Shown here: in pieces, positions 37,114 through 49,674 of the stretch
Position numbering within the stretch: the stretch's first letter is position 1
How the letters are laid out: every line of letters starts with the position of its first letter
Assembly (NCBI GenBank): GCA_963920765.1
Contig: OY987243.1
Span: forward strand, 2,480,001 to 2,544,000
Reading direction: 5' to 3'
DNA: 64,000 nt
Source: Ulota crispa
Lineage: Eukaryota; Streptophyta; Bryopsida; Orthotrichales; Orthotrichaceae
Position numbers and translations under genes: made by a program
The notes under the pieces: model-generated
Seen by the model: the letters and a program-made list of their open reading frames with translations, nothing else
Told to the model about the DNA's origin: nothing
Databases searched by the model: none

Positions 37114-37268
37114 GTAGCCCTAACCAAAAAAGTCTAAAAAACACATTCCAAAGCACCTATCCTTGCTCATATTGAAAATAGCACACGCTACTAGTTGGGG
37201 ATGGGGCATTGTTGGCAATGGGTGCTTCCACCTTAATTTACCCAAAAAAAAATAGTCATCCTTTGGGT

Positions 37269-38452
37269 GATTGGAAATCAGCAAAATAACATGCATGGTC
37301 AATTTCATACCTACTTACAGTAACTTAAAAGTGGCTCACACTAAGGTAGAAGGTTCATAAACTGACCATTTAAGCTATCTAACTCATCAATGATAATAAC
37401 CCCTAAATGACCAAGCCATTTTTTCTGCAAAAAACACAAAAAACTACAACTTTTGGGGAAGCAAGTACAATGGTAAGAAAAAATATGTCTTACAAGAATT
37501 CAACCATAAGATCTTATAGTAGACTACAAGAAGTACACGTGGTAAAAAATTCAGCTCAATCTACACAAAAATGAGTGAGATATTTACATATGAATTGTGG
37601 AAAATAGTTTTTATTGTTGCTGCCCAGAAATTTCAGAAGGCTTTGACCACTCTTAGATCAAAAACATTACTCTACACAAAGTTGAGGTTTATTTTTCCCA
37701 TGTACGAGACCAAGTTAGGTATGTGTGGGAGGATTTTCAAATCAATTGGAACTATACAACACACGGAAAAAAATAGTAAGTAAAAAGAAGTAGAGAATGA
37801 GTCAAAACACTAAATTGTTAAGAATTTAATTCTTAAAATGAAAAATGCAAATCCCAACAGTTACAATGTTGTGACAAACAGTCTACATCCTTTGGTTCTA
37901 TTTTTTTTTTCCAAAACAATGAAAATTGAGTAAAATAAAGGACTTCAAAGTTTATTTTAAAGTAGAGAATCTAGAACTGCCCGCAAACAAAAACTCCTCA
38001 TAACTTTCATCTCATCTATCAAAATTGAATGGTTCAAAGCTCCCCACGTCTATATAAGTCTAAAGAACCTATTTCAGATTTTTTGTTTGAAAAAAATGAA
38101 ATTTTCAAAGAAGTTTTTGGCTACCCGAGGAGCAACATTTTCCAAATTTTCATGCACAACTTCTTCAATAAATGTTGGAATGAAGAAAAAATTACATTCC
38201 CACATAGATCTTTGAATTCTGCACCTTTAATAAATGTTTCAAAATATCACGCAAAGTAGTTTAGCCATAGGTACATGCCTGAAACCCCATTTGTCCCACG
38301 AAGGGACAATGGTCCTTTGATTGGAAATCAGCAAGATAACATGCATGGTCAATTTCATACCTACTTATGGTAACTTAAAAGTGGCTCACACTAAGGTAGA
38401 AGGTTCATAAATTGACCATTTAAGCTATCTAACTCATCAATGATAGTAATAA
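37269..38452 (+). repeat. Direct duplication whose first copy holds an element and whose second does not
   Basis: Sequence 37269-37395 recurs at 38319-38447 with few changes. In the first copy a TTAA-type element follows; in the second the original sequence continues. The junction (38313-38318, TCCTTT) coincides with the same hexamer at 37259-37264. Confidence 0.75.
37396..38318. mobile_element. Subfamily B TTAA-type MITE truncated at its right end
   Basis: The left boundary reads ATAA-CCCCTAAATGACC. The right side stops inside the terminal repeat at GGTCCTTT, where it joins duplicated flanking DNA. The interior matches 14843-15773 and 57291-58200. Confidence 0.65.
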
Positions 38453-38531
38453 ATATTTGAAAGAACATGTCACTCATTCCTAGATAGGGAACACATTTAA
38501 AACATGATTGGTTTATGAACCCCCTACCTTA
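38392..38531. mobile_element. Short TA-flanked MITE, subfamily E
   Basis: TA-AGGTAGAAGGTTC to GAACCCCCTACCT-TA, 140 bp. It matches the 137-bp copy at 50403-50539 in reverse orientation. A duplicate of its left end lies at 37342-37395. Confidence 0.65.
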
Positions 38532-39138
38532 AGTTTCATGTCCTAACTTTGCACATTCTAATGATAATATTCAACTCTTTGTTGGATTTGAAAGGGCAAA
38601 ATGGAGTACTAGAAAATGGTTTTGGATTTATAAGCAAAGAAAAAATGGTTGAGATTTAGTTCCCAAGCTAGATGTCTATTTTGTCGCACTCAATTCTTGA
38701 ATAATGTCCCACTTTGTTGATGCCAAAATTTTCAAAAGGTGTTGTCATGCATGCATTTCTACATGAACTAAGACTTTGGAACATAGTGTGAAGCTATATG
38801 TTTTGGTTTTCAACTTTGCACCAATTTGGTTCTAAGATTTTTGTGAGTTGGGACATGAAACATGTTGCACATGAACTAGACAAGGTTGGGATTTGGAGAA
38901 GGTAATTGCAAGGGCAAGTTTTGGGGAGGGGTTGTGATCAGTAAAGGTAAGTCAAATTTTGGTGGGTCCATCAAACCTCAAGCAACATAACAATGGGCAT
39001 CTAGATTAAATTGTGTGCAAGAAAACAGTGGACTCTTGGGTAACTCACATGTTGCATTTAAAGGGAAAATTACAAAAGAATTATGACGCCAATATTGTAA
39101 CTACAAGTGAGTTTGTCTTTATAAGTGGCAAGAGGAGA
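38532..39138. other. Unassigned stretch
   Basis: Nothing recognised. Confidence 0.4.
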
Positions 39139-40487
39139 TTAACCCTTTAAAGACCACACACATTTTTCCAAAATCCACTAGAAACCGGGGTAATAAAATT
39201 AGATGTATATTTGAAACAAATATGGATCCAATTTGAATAATCCAACCATACAAACGTAAAGGACACCTTGTTTGTTGTAATGCAGGCCTCTTTAATTTAT
39301 GTTTTCTAAAAACAAATGCACAAATTAACAAATTAACCCTTGACAATGTGTACAAATTAAGCCCATTGGTTCCCTATAAAAAAGTTTGCACTTGGCATAT
39401 GCCACATGGTAGTCATTGTGCAACTTTTGTGGCAGCAAGGCCACCATATTCCTTAGCATGGCTAGAGTTGAATCCGACTTCCTTATTCTTAAACTTTTGA
39501 AATATGAGCATTGTAAATTGCTAACTAACCTCTCACTTGAGAGGTGTGGCAATGCAAGCAATTTAATGCTTTGTTGCAGTTAATATGATATCAAGTAAGC
39601 AAATATAAAAACAAGTTTGTTAATTTATGACAATACAAAAATTAACTTTCATGATGTGCATAAATTAGGCTAATTTTTTCATTTATGAAAAAAACGTAAA
39701 TTAAAGAGGCCTGTTGTAATGTGTCAAAATTTTAGCTAGATCTACTGTTGGAGGTGAAATATTATAATGATTGAGTGAGCCGTATATGGAAAATCTCTAG
39801 TTTTTCATGCTTGTGTGGTTTTGAATGTTAACGCTTCATGCAAGCTTTGATTGAGAAGAGCCTTACATTTCTAGAAAGTAGGGTTTCCCACCTTTCCAAC
39901 AAGACTAGTTTCACTCAAAATAGACAAAAATAGCAATCACAAGGTGTAGCTAAGTGGACAAAAAGGGTCAAAAATCCCATTTTCTTTGCTACCCTAAAAT
40001 GGTTCTAAGAGAAATTTGATAATTATTACGGAAAATGTGATCGGTAAAAGCAATCTAGAATTGGCCTTAAATGTAGGATGAGTTTTTTATAAATGAATTG
40101 ATAGCATCATTTCAATGGATTCTCAAGTAGTACAATTGTACTACTACCATGTAGATAAACAATACAAGCATATTCTTTGAACAATTCGAATTTTTTTAAG
40201 ATTGCACAATTGAAATGTGGCATTCTTCTTGGATATTTGATGTATTGTGTTGTTGCTTTGGTCCATCTTTGACCAAATATGGATATTTTGAGGCCATCAT
40301 GTATAAACACCATTATTTATCAACTCCCATATCTAATTCTATTGTTCTTTTTTGGGTTGGATGCAAAATTCTTGTGATCGCTAGTGTTTTTCAAGATTAT
40401 TTTCCAAATTGTTGAGCGATTTTATCATATAGGCCAAAAACTACTCTCCCGAACCAAAATATGGTTCAATGGTCTCTAAAGAGTTAA
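39139..40487. mobile_element. TTAA-flanked element, subfamily L, with nested hAT MITE
   Basis: The ends are TTAACCCTTTAAAGACCA and, inverted, TTAACTCTTTAGAGACCA. It is 1349 bp, about 910 bp without the nested element and its duplication. No transposase frame is visible. Confidence 0.65.
39283..39713. mobile_element. hAT MITE with 8-bp target duplication
   Basis: The ends are CAGGCCTCTTTAATTTA and its complement. They are flanked by the perfect direct repeat TTGTAATG at 39275-39282 and 39714-39721. CAG-type ends plus 8-bp duplication define hAT elements. Nested in the TTAA element 39139-40487. Confidence 0.75.
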
Positions 40488-40932
40488 CAATAAGAAGAGA
40501 TTTCAAATATCAAGAATATGCTCAAAATCTAGTTCTTCTCCTAGCTTTTTAGAACACATCAAAAAAAGGAGTCTCTGATGACGTCATTGGTTGCTCAACA
40601 TTATAGGCGTAGCATTTACTTTTCCCTCTTTTACACTAAATTTTTCATTTAGGTTGCCTTACCAATTAAGTTGCCTTACATTGCAAAGTTACCTCATGAC
40701 TCATCCCTAGGCCACTTGGAGGCACATGCAATTGTTTAGATACTAGGATTTCACATGGTTTACAGCTTGGAAGCCAATGGTTTGATTTTCTACAGCTTTG
40801 TTGTTGTTGTTAATCTCTTCCAAAATTGCTTATTGCAGTAATTATTCATAAAAGTTATTATTTTAACAATAAGTATTTATATAGTGAAAAATGTCAAGGA
40901 CTCAGTGTGGGGCAACCTAAACGCAATATTCA
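40488..40932. other. Unassigned stretch
   Basis: Nothing recognised. Confidence 0.4.
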
Positions 40933-42152
40933 AGGCCTCTTTACACTAGTGACCAAAAGCTGGTCCATGTCTATGTATTGGTCATGGCTCTTGATCAAGC
41001 CTAATGACCAAGAACTAATTTTATCATCTATTGGTCACCTCCAATAGTGTAAAGTGAACTTAGACTAGTCCCTTGGAGATTTAGTTATTTATTCTACTCT
41101 TTCCCTTGTTTTCTCTTTTTTACTCTCTCCCCTCTCTTTTCTTCTCTTTTTTTAATAAAATTTAAAGAATTTGGATGCCCAAAAATAAAGGATGAGACTT
41201 GTAACCAAGAAGATTACAAAATTTTACTATTGAAACTTTAGTCAACAATTTATAGTGGAAAATACAAAGAAAAAAACCATGCAATTGTTCACGGGGGTAA
41301 ATTTAGATGTTTACCATCAACAAGTTGAGTTTGAAGACTTTGAATTCACATTTGGATTTAGAGACCTTGATTTAGTCTAGAACCTCAAAGGAGGTTACAA
41401 TTGAACAACGCCTACTGGAAAAGCATAGCTAGGGAGCAAATTATTACTTTTACCCTTGTTTATAAAAAAGCTATTAAGCTTTTCCATTGGGCATTGTTTA
41501 ATTGTAACCTCCTTTATGGTTCTAGATTAAATCAAGGTCTCTCAATCCAAATTTGAATTCAATATTTCCAAATTCAACTTGGTGATGGTAAATCAATTCC
41601 TTTGTTTAAATTTGTTTTCATAATGGAATTATTTTGGTATGTTTTTACAATATAATTAGATGTAAGAAAAAATGGTATTAAATATGATTCATTTGATACA
41701 ATAAACACTCCAATAAACTTTAATTACTATAGTAAACTAAAACAATTGCATCCAAAACACATTTTTTGTAAAAAAATAATATTTTAACAATAAAATTGTG
41801 TTCACAGTTGTAAAAAGTATGCCAAAATAGTAAAACACTAATAAAATAGCAATCTCAATAGTAATAAGTATTAAAGCTTAACAAAAATAGACCAATCAAA
41901 AAAATTGGGATGGCTTGATCACCCTAAAAATCTGGCCAAAGAACCTCTTGAGAGAGTCTCAACTAGAAATGTAGGTGACCATGAAACATTACCCACTTCA
42001 TGACATGTAGGATTCCATGTCATTTTCTCATCCATTTTTGCCCATAGTCACTTCTCTTTTTTTTAGCTAGTGTGACGTGGACTTAGACCAGCTGGCCCTC
42101 CTCCTCCAATCACATTTCAAAAATTGCCTTGGTCACTAGTGTAAAGAGGCCC
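40933..42152. mobile_element. Inverted-repeat element containing an inner foldback
   Basis: The ends are AGGCCTCTTTACACTAGTGA and its complement (right end about 42130-42152). No clear target duplication. Inside, arms at about 41310-41430 and 41470-41593 form a second foldback (shared AATTGTAACCTCCTTT-like core). Left arm sequence resembles the decayed repeats near 61560 and 62460. Confidence 0.55.
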
Positions 42153-42244
42153 TAAGTTACAAACAAATTGGAGAACTAAGCTTATTCTCCTCTAGAATTA
42201 CAGTGCTTGACATTTGGGCGCCCACTACACTGACGTCACTCTAA

Positions 42245-42782
42245 TTAACTCCTAAGCGCTCAAGCAACCATTTTTTTGGTAGTTGTTTTTTTTTTTTTGA
42301 GGGTTTTCAAGATGCAAAAAAAAATCAAAAAATTAAAAAGAGAGCAAATCTTCTTTTCTACTCAATTTGAATCATGTCAATCCAAGTTAAATTCCACCAA
42401 GGAGAAATTTTTGAAGACAAACATTTCAACATTTGCTAGTGTTATAAAATTTACTATTTCAAGAAACTAATGACGTTCTCTCCTTCAAAAGGATTATGTT
42501 TTTTAATTTTCAAATAGAATGCTTATTTTTAACCAATCACACAACATTTTAAGTTTTTTGAATAGAATTTGTAATTTTGATGATGATTAAATGGTAAGTG
42601 CTTCTAAATTCATTAAATAAGAATCCAAACCCCGTTTTGAATGTTTGATCATATGAATAATTACTAAACATCATAATTCTTATTTTCTCTTTTGAAGCAA
42701 AATTCATTGAAGTTACAAAAGTATCATTTTATAACCCATCTATATTTTGTCCTTACCCCATGCTTGGGCATTTAGGGGTTAT
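42245..42782. mobile_element. TTAA MITE related to subfamily J
   Basis: The left end is TTAACTCCTAAGCGCTCAAG. The right end is CTTGGGCATTTAGGGG followed by TTAT. It is 538 bp without a coding frame. Confidence 0.6.
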
Positions 42783-44989
42783 GGTAAACACACCCAATTG
42801 CAACTAGTCCCCAAAGCTGACCCCTATGTTTGAGGTGTTCACCATCACTCACTGTGAACCCAAAGTGGAGCAGTGAACACTATTTGCGCAAGCAAATCTT
42901 GAGATATGTTAGTTGCTAAGTTAGTTTGGGAGGGCTGGGATTGGGACCTTCAAGTGCTATTATAGGAATACATCCAAGCGGTTTCAAGATTAATTTAGAG
43001 TTGTTATTAGGGACCCTATGGGCTGTAGCCTTTAATATAAAATATTCTATAATACTTTTTTCCACAAAAATAATGTTCTATGATAGCTGGTTGAAAGGCT
43101 AACTTTTTTCCTGAATTTTTTGAGACCTTGAAATACCCTAAACCCTTAAATGCTCGGGCATGGGTAAGGTTGCCTTACTTGTTGGAGACACAATGAAAGA
43201 CAAACACAAGTCAAGATTGCACTTTCAGTTGAAATTGTTTAGGCAAGAAGTTTAAATTTTTCAATCCATTTCCTCTTCTTTCTTCAAATCCACACTTTAC
43301 CATCCATAGGGGTTTCTAACATGAAAAAAAAATGGAGAGTTTTGTGATTGTGTAGGTGCAAATTGGCACAACAACATTATTTGATATTTTCAACATGTAC
43401 AAGGACCAAGTGCATTATTACAATCCTAAATGGGAAAACATCAAATTTAGTGCTGGTCATGCAAGAATGTCATCACGTTACTTCTTCATACTTGAATTGT
43501 TGTATTTGTATACGAGCTCAAGTGACTCCACGAGTTCATTGTTGCATATTATTTTATTTGGTATTTGAAGTATGAGATAGATAAAAGCATAGTTTTTGAA
43601 TAATCATGTATGTGTTAGTATTAATTTTGCAAACAAAAACATTACAAAATATTTTTTTGTTAAATTTTCTTATATTGTGATATTCATTATTCAACAATCT
43701 AATTTTTTTGTAACCTAATCGACACAAAATAGATTTTTGCATCCATCGGATTTGAAACATATGCGACCGATAAGAATGTTTTGATGATGATATTCAAATT
43801 AGAGTAAAATGCTACACCAACTCATATATTATGGAATTGTTGTCTTGATTTTGATTCCAATTTGAAAGGAGAAATGATCTGTTTATTAAGCTTAAGCATC
43901 ACAACTTTTTGCTCTAGATAAGTCAATGTTTGACAGGAAAATATTGTATTTTAGTGGGATGAGTTCAATACACAAAATGACTAATACAACATATTAAACA
44001 TGTTAATTCCGTGTGTCAATAAAGACTTAAATACAAAAAAAAGGATAAAATTTAACACTCAATATGAAAGAAAAATCTGTAGAGTAGGGTTACCTAATCT
44101 ACATATAAAATTTCAGTTTAGGTAGTGAGGTCTTTTCTTCTAAATAATGTATTTATGCTTGAATGAGTTGCTCAATTCCTTATGCTGCTTAGTAGCATTC
44201 ACTTTATTCAAAGTCATTCCTATCCAACTAGCATCTCGTCGGAAGGGGGTGTAAATGGATACGAAGTATGTCGGAGTGAAAATTGACTAAACAAAAACCC
44301 AAAGAATTTTTAAGATTTAACCATATACACAAATCTTAACAATCACGTCTTATTTTTTGATAAAAACAAATTTGGGAAAATCAATCACACGCTATTACAC
44401 GTCTTCGATTAGCACTTTAGGATTCATTGCAAACACGAGAACGTTCTTCTAAAGTCCTCATTTTCAAGGGCAATGTTGTTACAAACAGTCCACTATAAAT
44501 AAAATAAACTAAACTAAACTAATACTTCAAGCACAAACTTTTAAAATGTACCAGTCAGTTTGTGCCACATTTGAAACCTTATAGCTTCAAGTAAGGCACA
44601 AAAAATGTATTCTAAGGTTTTCTCATTGTATTCTAAGGTTTTCTTATCGTATTCTAAGCTTTTGCCAATAATGTATTTCTAATAGATTTTTAAAGTATTT
44701 CAAAGTTGTCTATAATTGTATCCATGTGTGTATAGGAAGCTTGAATCACACACCGGTAGTGTCCAAACCCTTGGCACTGAGGGGCTTCATTATGAGCACA
44801 ATGATATTCTATGGTACTAGTTTGGGAGGGCGGTGTTTTCCACCACAAGGCCGTGGCAATCATGTCCTACGTGTTTGTTCGAGCTCTTGGTAAGCAGTAT
44901 GTTTCGGAATTTGGGAGCTAATTATCGCACAGCAGGCAAAGCTGTTGGGATGTAGTTTTTCCAATTATAACCCCATGATCACACCTGGT
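42783..44989. other. Mostly unassigned stretch
   Basis: An orphan TTAA-type end (ACCCTTAAATGCTCGGGCAT, about 43142) resembles 42245-42782 in reverse but has no partner. Three 21-bp repeats of GTATTCTAAGGTTTTCT lie near 44607-44668. Frames at 43348-43575 overlap in two registers and match nothing known. Confidence 0.4.
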
Positions 44990-45586
44990 AGATGGTGTGA
45001 ATAGGCCATAGGGGGGAAGGGGATTGGGTAATTTCTTGGAGAGGGGAAGTACAGGCGGGAGTTACCCCATCACCTTACAGTTTGCGTACCATGGTAACTA
45101 TTGGTAGGGTGGGAGGTACTGCCATTGGGTGACAATCATACGCCGTATGGGGGGAGGCGCGGTAATTTCTGTACTCGTCCAGCGTATGTCCGTAAGGGTG
45201 AGGACAGTATTTACCCAGCCCCCCAGGCCCTTTCCCTGGGCACGCAGGTTTGTGATTACCCCTCCCACCCACGCCTTTGATTTTCTTACCCACCTTACCC
45301 CTTGGGCTCAGTACCTGACGCTCTCCTAGTCAGTACCGTCCGTCCCGCGGAGACGAGTGCTGAGTATCATACGTGGCGTGCGGTAAGTTAATCGTAATAA
45401 CATGGCTCCGGGTTCTTTTACCCGCCTGGTCATGGGGGTAAGTTAGCGTAGCGTCCTCCTCTCACGGTTCCTTTCTACCCTCCCTCCCCTGATGCCTACT
45501 CTTTATATTCGACCTCCTCATGTACCCCTCCTCCGTCCCCCTGTTGTTAAGCCATGCTGCGTTTCTCGCCCTTACAAATAACTTGT
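44990..45586. other. GC-rich island of unknown nature
   Basis: The composition changes sharply to G/C-rich, with many GGGTAA and TTACCC words on both strands. Parts of the two halves look loosely complementary (GGCGGG...TTACCCC against ACCCGCC...GGGGTAAG). It ends just left of a TTAA element. No protein frame is convincing. Confidence 0.4.
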
Positions 45587-46575
45587 TTAACCCCTAAAGG
45601 ACCATTGTCCCTACAAGGACAAATGGGATTTTGGGCACGTACTTACGGCCTCAATTTTTGTCTTAAACTTTTGAAACTTTTTTTGAAGATAGAAAAACAC
45701 ATTAGTTTTTGGGGAATATAATTTTTATTCCAATTGATGCTAGGGAGCAAAAGTTATGCCCAAATAAGCACAAATTTGGGGACTAGGGGCAGCAAAAAAT
45801 TTCTTATAAAAACTTGAAAAACAAATTTCTTAATAGATTATATCCTTGTTTACATCAAGAGCTTTGATTCATTCCATAACTTGAACAACAAATTTCTTAT
45901 AGATTATATCCTTGTCTACATCAAGAGCTTTGATTCATTCCATTTGGACTAGTTATGAGAAAGTTATGGACAATCTTGTTTTTTGGGCAACTCAAGCATC
46001 TTCTTGAAAAAATAACTTATAAACTTCATCTTTGAATGGAGGTTTAACATTTTTTCAAAACAAATTGTTGGAGAGGGTGAAGTTTGCTTTCTAGAACAGT
46101 CTCACCATTGGGATTATTGCGTTTCAATTCCATTGCAAGGTTATTAGCAATTTAAGTTTTTGTTCAATCTCATACCTTCTTCTACCTAATGTTTTTTAAA
46201 GAATGAGAATTAAGTATTCTTCTTTTATTATTTTTTCCCAAGATTCCCAACTCAACTTTCTACCATGCAAAAATAGAATTCCAAATTGTGTGGTGCAAAA
46301 ATGTGAAGTTAAAAATGTTCAAAGCTAAAAAATCTAGTCAGGCAAGGTGCAATTTTTTTATTTTTTATTTTTCCACTTTAAATGCATATATCTTCCAATC
46401 TGTGCGGTCAAAGTTCTTGAGTTTTGTATGACACATTCTTATAGTAGTCTAGTACAAGATCCTATGGTCACATATGCAAAATGCCTGAATTTCAAACTTT
46501 TTTACTCTTTGCCATGGAGGTGGCAGTTTTGAGTGTCTTTTGACAAAGTAAAGGCCATGGTCCTTTAGGGGTTAA
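45587..46575. mobile_element. TTAA-flanked MITE, subfamily B
   Basis: The ends are TTAACCCCTAAAGGACCATT and, inverted, TTAACCCCTAAAGGACCATG. At 989 bp it carries a local duplication (AGATTATATCCTTG repeated near 45834 and 45912), which 52708-53609 also shows. Close relative of 52708-53609 and 36192-37113. Confidence 0.8.
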
Positions 46576-46839
46576 CCTGGCAGCAAAAAAACTTAATTAT
46601 GCGTTGCATGATTAAGAACTTAATGGTGCATCGCACTATTAACGAACGCACACAAGCAAAATCACATGGAATCAAACCCGCGTTGGAGAGAAACGAGTGG
46701 AGCTTAACGTTGGCTTAAGCCTTAGAACTCGCGTATCCCAGGGTATTAAACGCCCACATGCGTTTAATACCCCGGAACGCATTTGTTTTGAGGCTTAATC
46801 CTATACTGCAAAACTTCACATTTCCCCACTTCACGTCAC

Positions 46840-47496
46840 TTAACCCCAAAGCAACCTTGGAGATTTTTGAGCTTCTAGGAATTTGCTGTAATTTGAACAA
46901 AAAACCAAACTTTTGATAATTTGTATCAATTCTTTTTGAATTGTAATTGTAGAAAATCAAACTAGATATGTTAAAGATTATATTAGAAAAGAAAACACAA
47001 CAATATCTCTTATGGATTGAAAGATTATAATATTTGATCATGAGCGTGTTAAAATTGTGAAAGTGATATGAAGTCTTTCAATCTTCTTTTCACATGTCAA
47101 ATTTAAAAAGTTGGTCACCAAAAAAATATGAGGTTAAAGGGCCTAACATGCATAACTCCAATCAATTTATGACTTCTCAAAGTCTACTCTACAATATTTT
47201 TAAATGAATTTCTAATGTGATTTTTTTTCTCAAAGATCTAGTGTGTTTGAGGCTAATTCCTAAGAGCCCTCAACACTACATAAAGCCAAGATTGCAATGG
47301 ACACTCATGCACAAAATCTTGAATAGAAAAATCATAATCAATCATTTGCAAAATCAAAATTTTGAAGCTAAAACTAAACTTCAAAAAGAGTTTTTCAAAA
47401 AACAAAACTACTAAAAATAGTAATTTGGTAAGGTTTTGTTTAACTTCAAAAATTGGTTGAGGACTTAATCTGTCCTCAATGTTGTTTTGGGGTTAA
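46840..47496 (+). mobile_element. TTAA MITE, subfamily F, abutting subfamily D
   Basis: The left end is TTAACCCCAAAGCAACC and the right is GTTTTGGGGTTAA. Its right TTAA overlaps the TA of the subfamily D element that follows. Same interior as 52058-52711. Confidence 0.7.
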
Positions 47497-47898
47497 AGTG
47501 GAAGCACCCATACCCAATAACTTAAGCGATTCTATAGAGAGGTACAAAGAGTTTGAGGCAAAAACATAATTTTCCCATATAGGAAGATAAGAAATATTGG
47601 GATTGCAACTTTTTCTTAATTTTTTTTGTAAAATTGAAATTACTCTAAATTTTGGGAGTCAAAAAGTGTTCCACACCCATTACCAATGTTTAGATGTATG
47701 CAATTCCTATACTAGCCAAACTAGTTTCTGCTTATTACTTCCTACCTCACTTTGGGACATGTGGCATGACTTAAGTAGCCCCAACCTTGAAAAAATCTGA
47801 AAAGCGCATTCCAAAGCACCTATCTTTGCTCATGGTGGAAATAGCACACCCTACTAATTGGGAATGAGACGTTGTTGGCCATGGGTGCTTCCACCTTA
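47494..47898. mobile_element. Uninterrupted TA-flanked MITE, subfamily D
   Basis: TA-AAGTGGAAGCACCC to GGGTGCTTCCACCT-TA, 405 bp. It is the empty-site reference for 34993-37235: both TTAA sites used there are present once here. Confidence 0.75.
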
Positions 47899-48265
47899 TT
47901 TGTTTTTGCATCAAGACTAGGCCACACCAAAATAAACTTGCGTTTCAAAAAGTTGTTTTCTAAAAAAACAAGTGGGTGGCATGTACTTTTTTGTGTAAGA
48001 GTAGATTTTTTAGCATTTTAACATTCAACTTTATGGTATGTTTAAAATTGGTAAATTTGAGTTTTCACAAGCATCATCTCCAACCTCCTGTCCTTGAATG
48101 GTGGAAAGGTTATATTTAGTAAAAATGCATGGAACCTTGGGCACGTTGCTTGTCCCCCAAGTTTCCAAAAATACAAATTTTTCCTTCATTTGTTTCAAAC
48201 CAATTGTTTTGGCATATGTGGCCTTGGCATGAGAAGGTTTAGGGTAATGCTTGAAGTAGAAAGTG
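47899..48265. repeat. Dispersed diverged repeat
   Basis: From about 47935 the phrases GCCACACCAAA, GTACTTTTTTGTGTAA and later TTCCTTCATTTGTTTCA resemble 61145-61445 in the same order. The family is unknown. Confidence 0.4.
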
Positions 48266-48600
48266 TTAGAGCATCTCTTGCCACTCGCCAAATGTTCAGG
48301 CCCCCTCCTTGTGGATGAAGAGCAATTAATTTTAGTGGTGTTGGCCTTTATATTTACCTTCCCCCTTCAAATAAGCCATATTTGAAGGTGGCCTCTAAAC
48401 TCTATACAAGCTTTATTTTATGATGATCATAGCTTACTTTATTACTTTTGGAAGTTTATTGACTTGTGATTGGTTGGCACTACACTAAACGAGTTGCACT
48501 ATTGGGAATACAAGTGGCCATTCCCTATGAAACTGGTAGAGGGGAATTGGAGAGACTTGAACATTTGGAGGGTTTTAGGAGATGCTCTTATGGAAAAACA
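48266..48600. mobile_element. Harbinger-type MITE, TTA duplication
   Basis: TTA-GAGCATCTCTTGCCACT to GGAGATGCTC-TTA, 335 bp. No coding frame of note. Confidence 0.6.
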
Positions 48601-49513
48601 TGGATTGGTATAGAAGGCAAAGTCCAACAAGGAAGCTTTCCGCAAAACTCGAAGAAAAAAGCGTTATCCAACAAAAACCATCTAAAGGATGAACTTGTAG
48701 ATGAAGAATCCACAATTCCTCAATTCGCAAGTTTTCCTGCATAATGCTCCCAAAATCCTAATCCTAGAAAAATAATCTGCTCTGGGAATGTTCTATGATT
48801 TTCCTCTATGGTGGGGTTTACTAGTTTGGAATTCCAAGAACATGAAGTTGTAAAAGTGTAGCATAAACTTAACCCACTAAACGATTTTGAAGATGAGGCA
48901 ATCCGCAATGCAGATTTTGGAGGTCTAAGTGTGAGCCAATCAAATGATGCCACGTAGTGAATACTTATGGTTTTTGTACCCTCCCACCTGACTGCTTAGA
49001 TTGACCTATTACGTAAGTTACCCCCGCTCCGCTTGAGGAGCTTCGGATTTTTGCATTCGTTTATTACATAAATTTATCGCAGTTTATTCCATGAAAATTC
49101 CATGAAAAGGGATTCTGGAATTTCTAAAAGATGCATAATTAGTGTAGCTTCACCCAAAAATACTGAAATGAAAAAAAAAAGTTTTGGGATGCTACCCCAA
49201 GATGTCGCTCTCCTTGTTTTTATCATGGGATTAGGCAAATCAATTGATGCCATTTAATATTTAGTTCTTTTATTCCAAACCAACATGGTATAAAATTTAA
49301 TCAAGGAAAGAAGAAAAAAGAAAGGTGTGTACCATGTTTCTTGGATTGCATCTGTGCAATTGAGTTCTAGCATTGTAATTGTCAATGTTCATTTTACTTG
49401 TTTGTTTCAAAACTTTGAAGTTGTTTATTGATATTATTTTGAAATGTATGTTGGTGGTTTTCACGTGAATATTTGATGCCACTGATTTGAACTACTAGGT
49501 TATAATCATATGT
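48601..49513. other. Unassigned stretch
   Basis: Nothing recognised apart from short frames. Confidence 0.4.
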
Positions 49514-49674
49514 TTAACCCTTGAATGGCCCTTGGGCCTGGAGCTGCGGGGCCGTATTTTTGTACATTCTCTAGCAACTAGAGTGCAAAACAACGCCTTT
49601 CAACAAACTTGGACATATGGTCAAATAATTTATACATACAGCCACAAAGGGCGTTCGTGCCATTCAGGGGTTAA
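49514..49674. mobile_element. TTAA MITE, subfamily A, shortened
   Basis: TTAACCCTTGAATGGCCCTT and, inverted, TTAACCCCTGAATGGCACG. At 161 bp it is shorter than 189-420 but shares its termini and the CATACAGCCACAAAGGG-like right arm. Confidence 0.65.

Larger units (their letters stand above)
34993..37235. mobile_element. TA-flanked MITE (subfamily D) carrying two nested TTAA elements
   Basis: The ends are TA-AGGTGGAAGCACCC and GGGTGCTTCCACCT-TA. Removing the insertions at 35023-35947 and 36192-37113 (with one TTAA each) leaves 404 bp. The uninterrupted relative at 47494-47898 is 405 bp. Confidence 0.75.

Noticed and set aside
43348-43575. Overlapping frames of 70-75 residues
   Set aside because: Two registers are open over the same bases and neither resembles a known protein.
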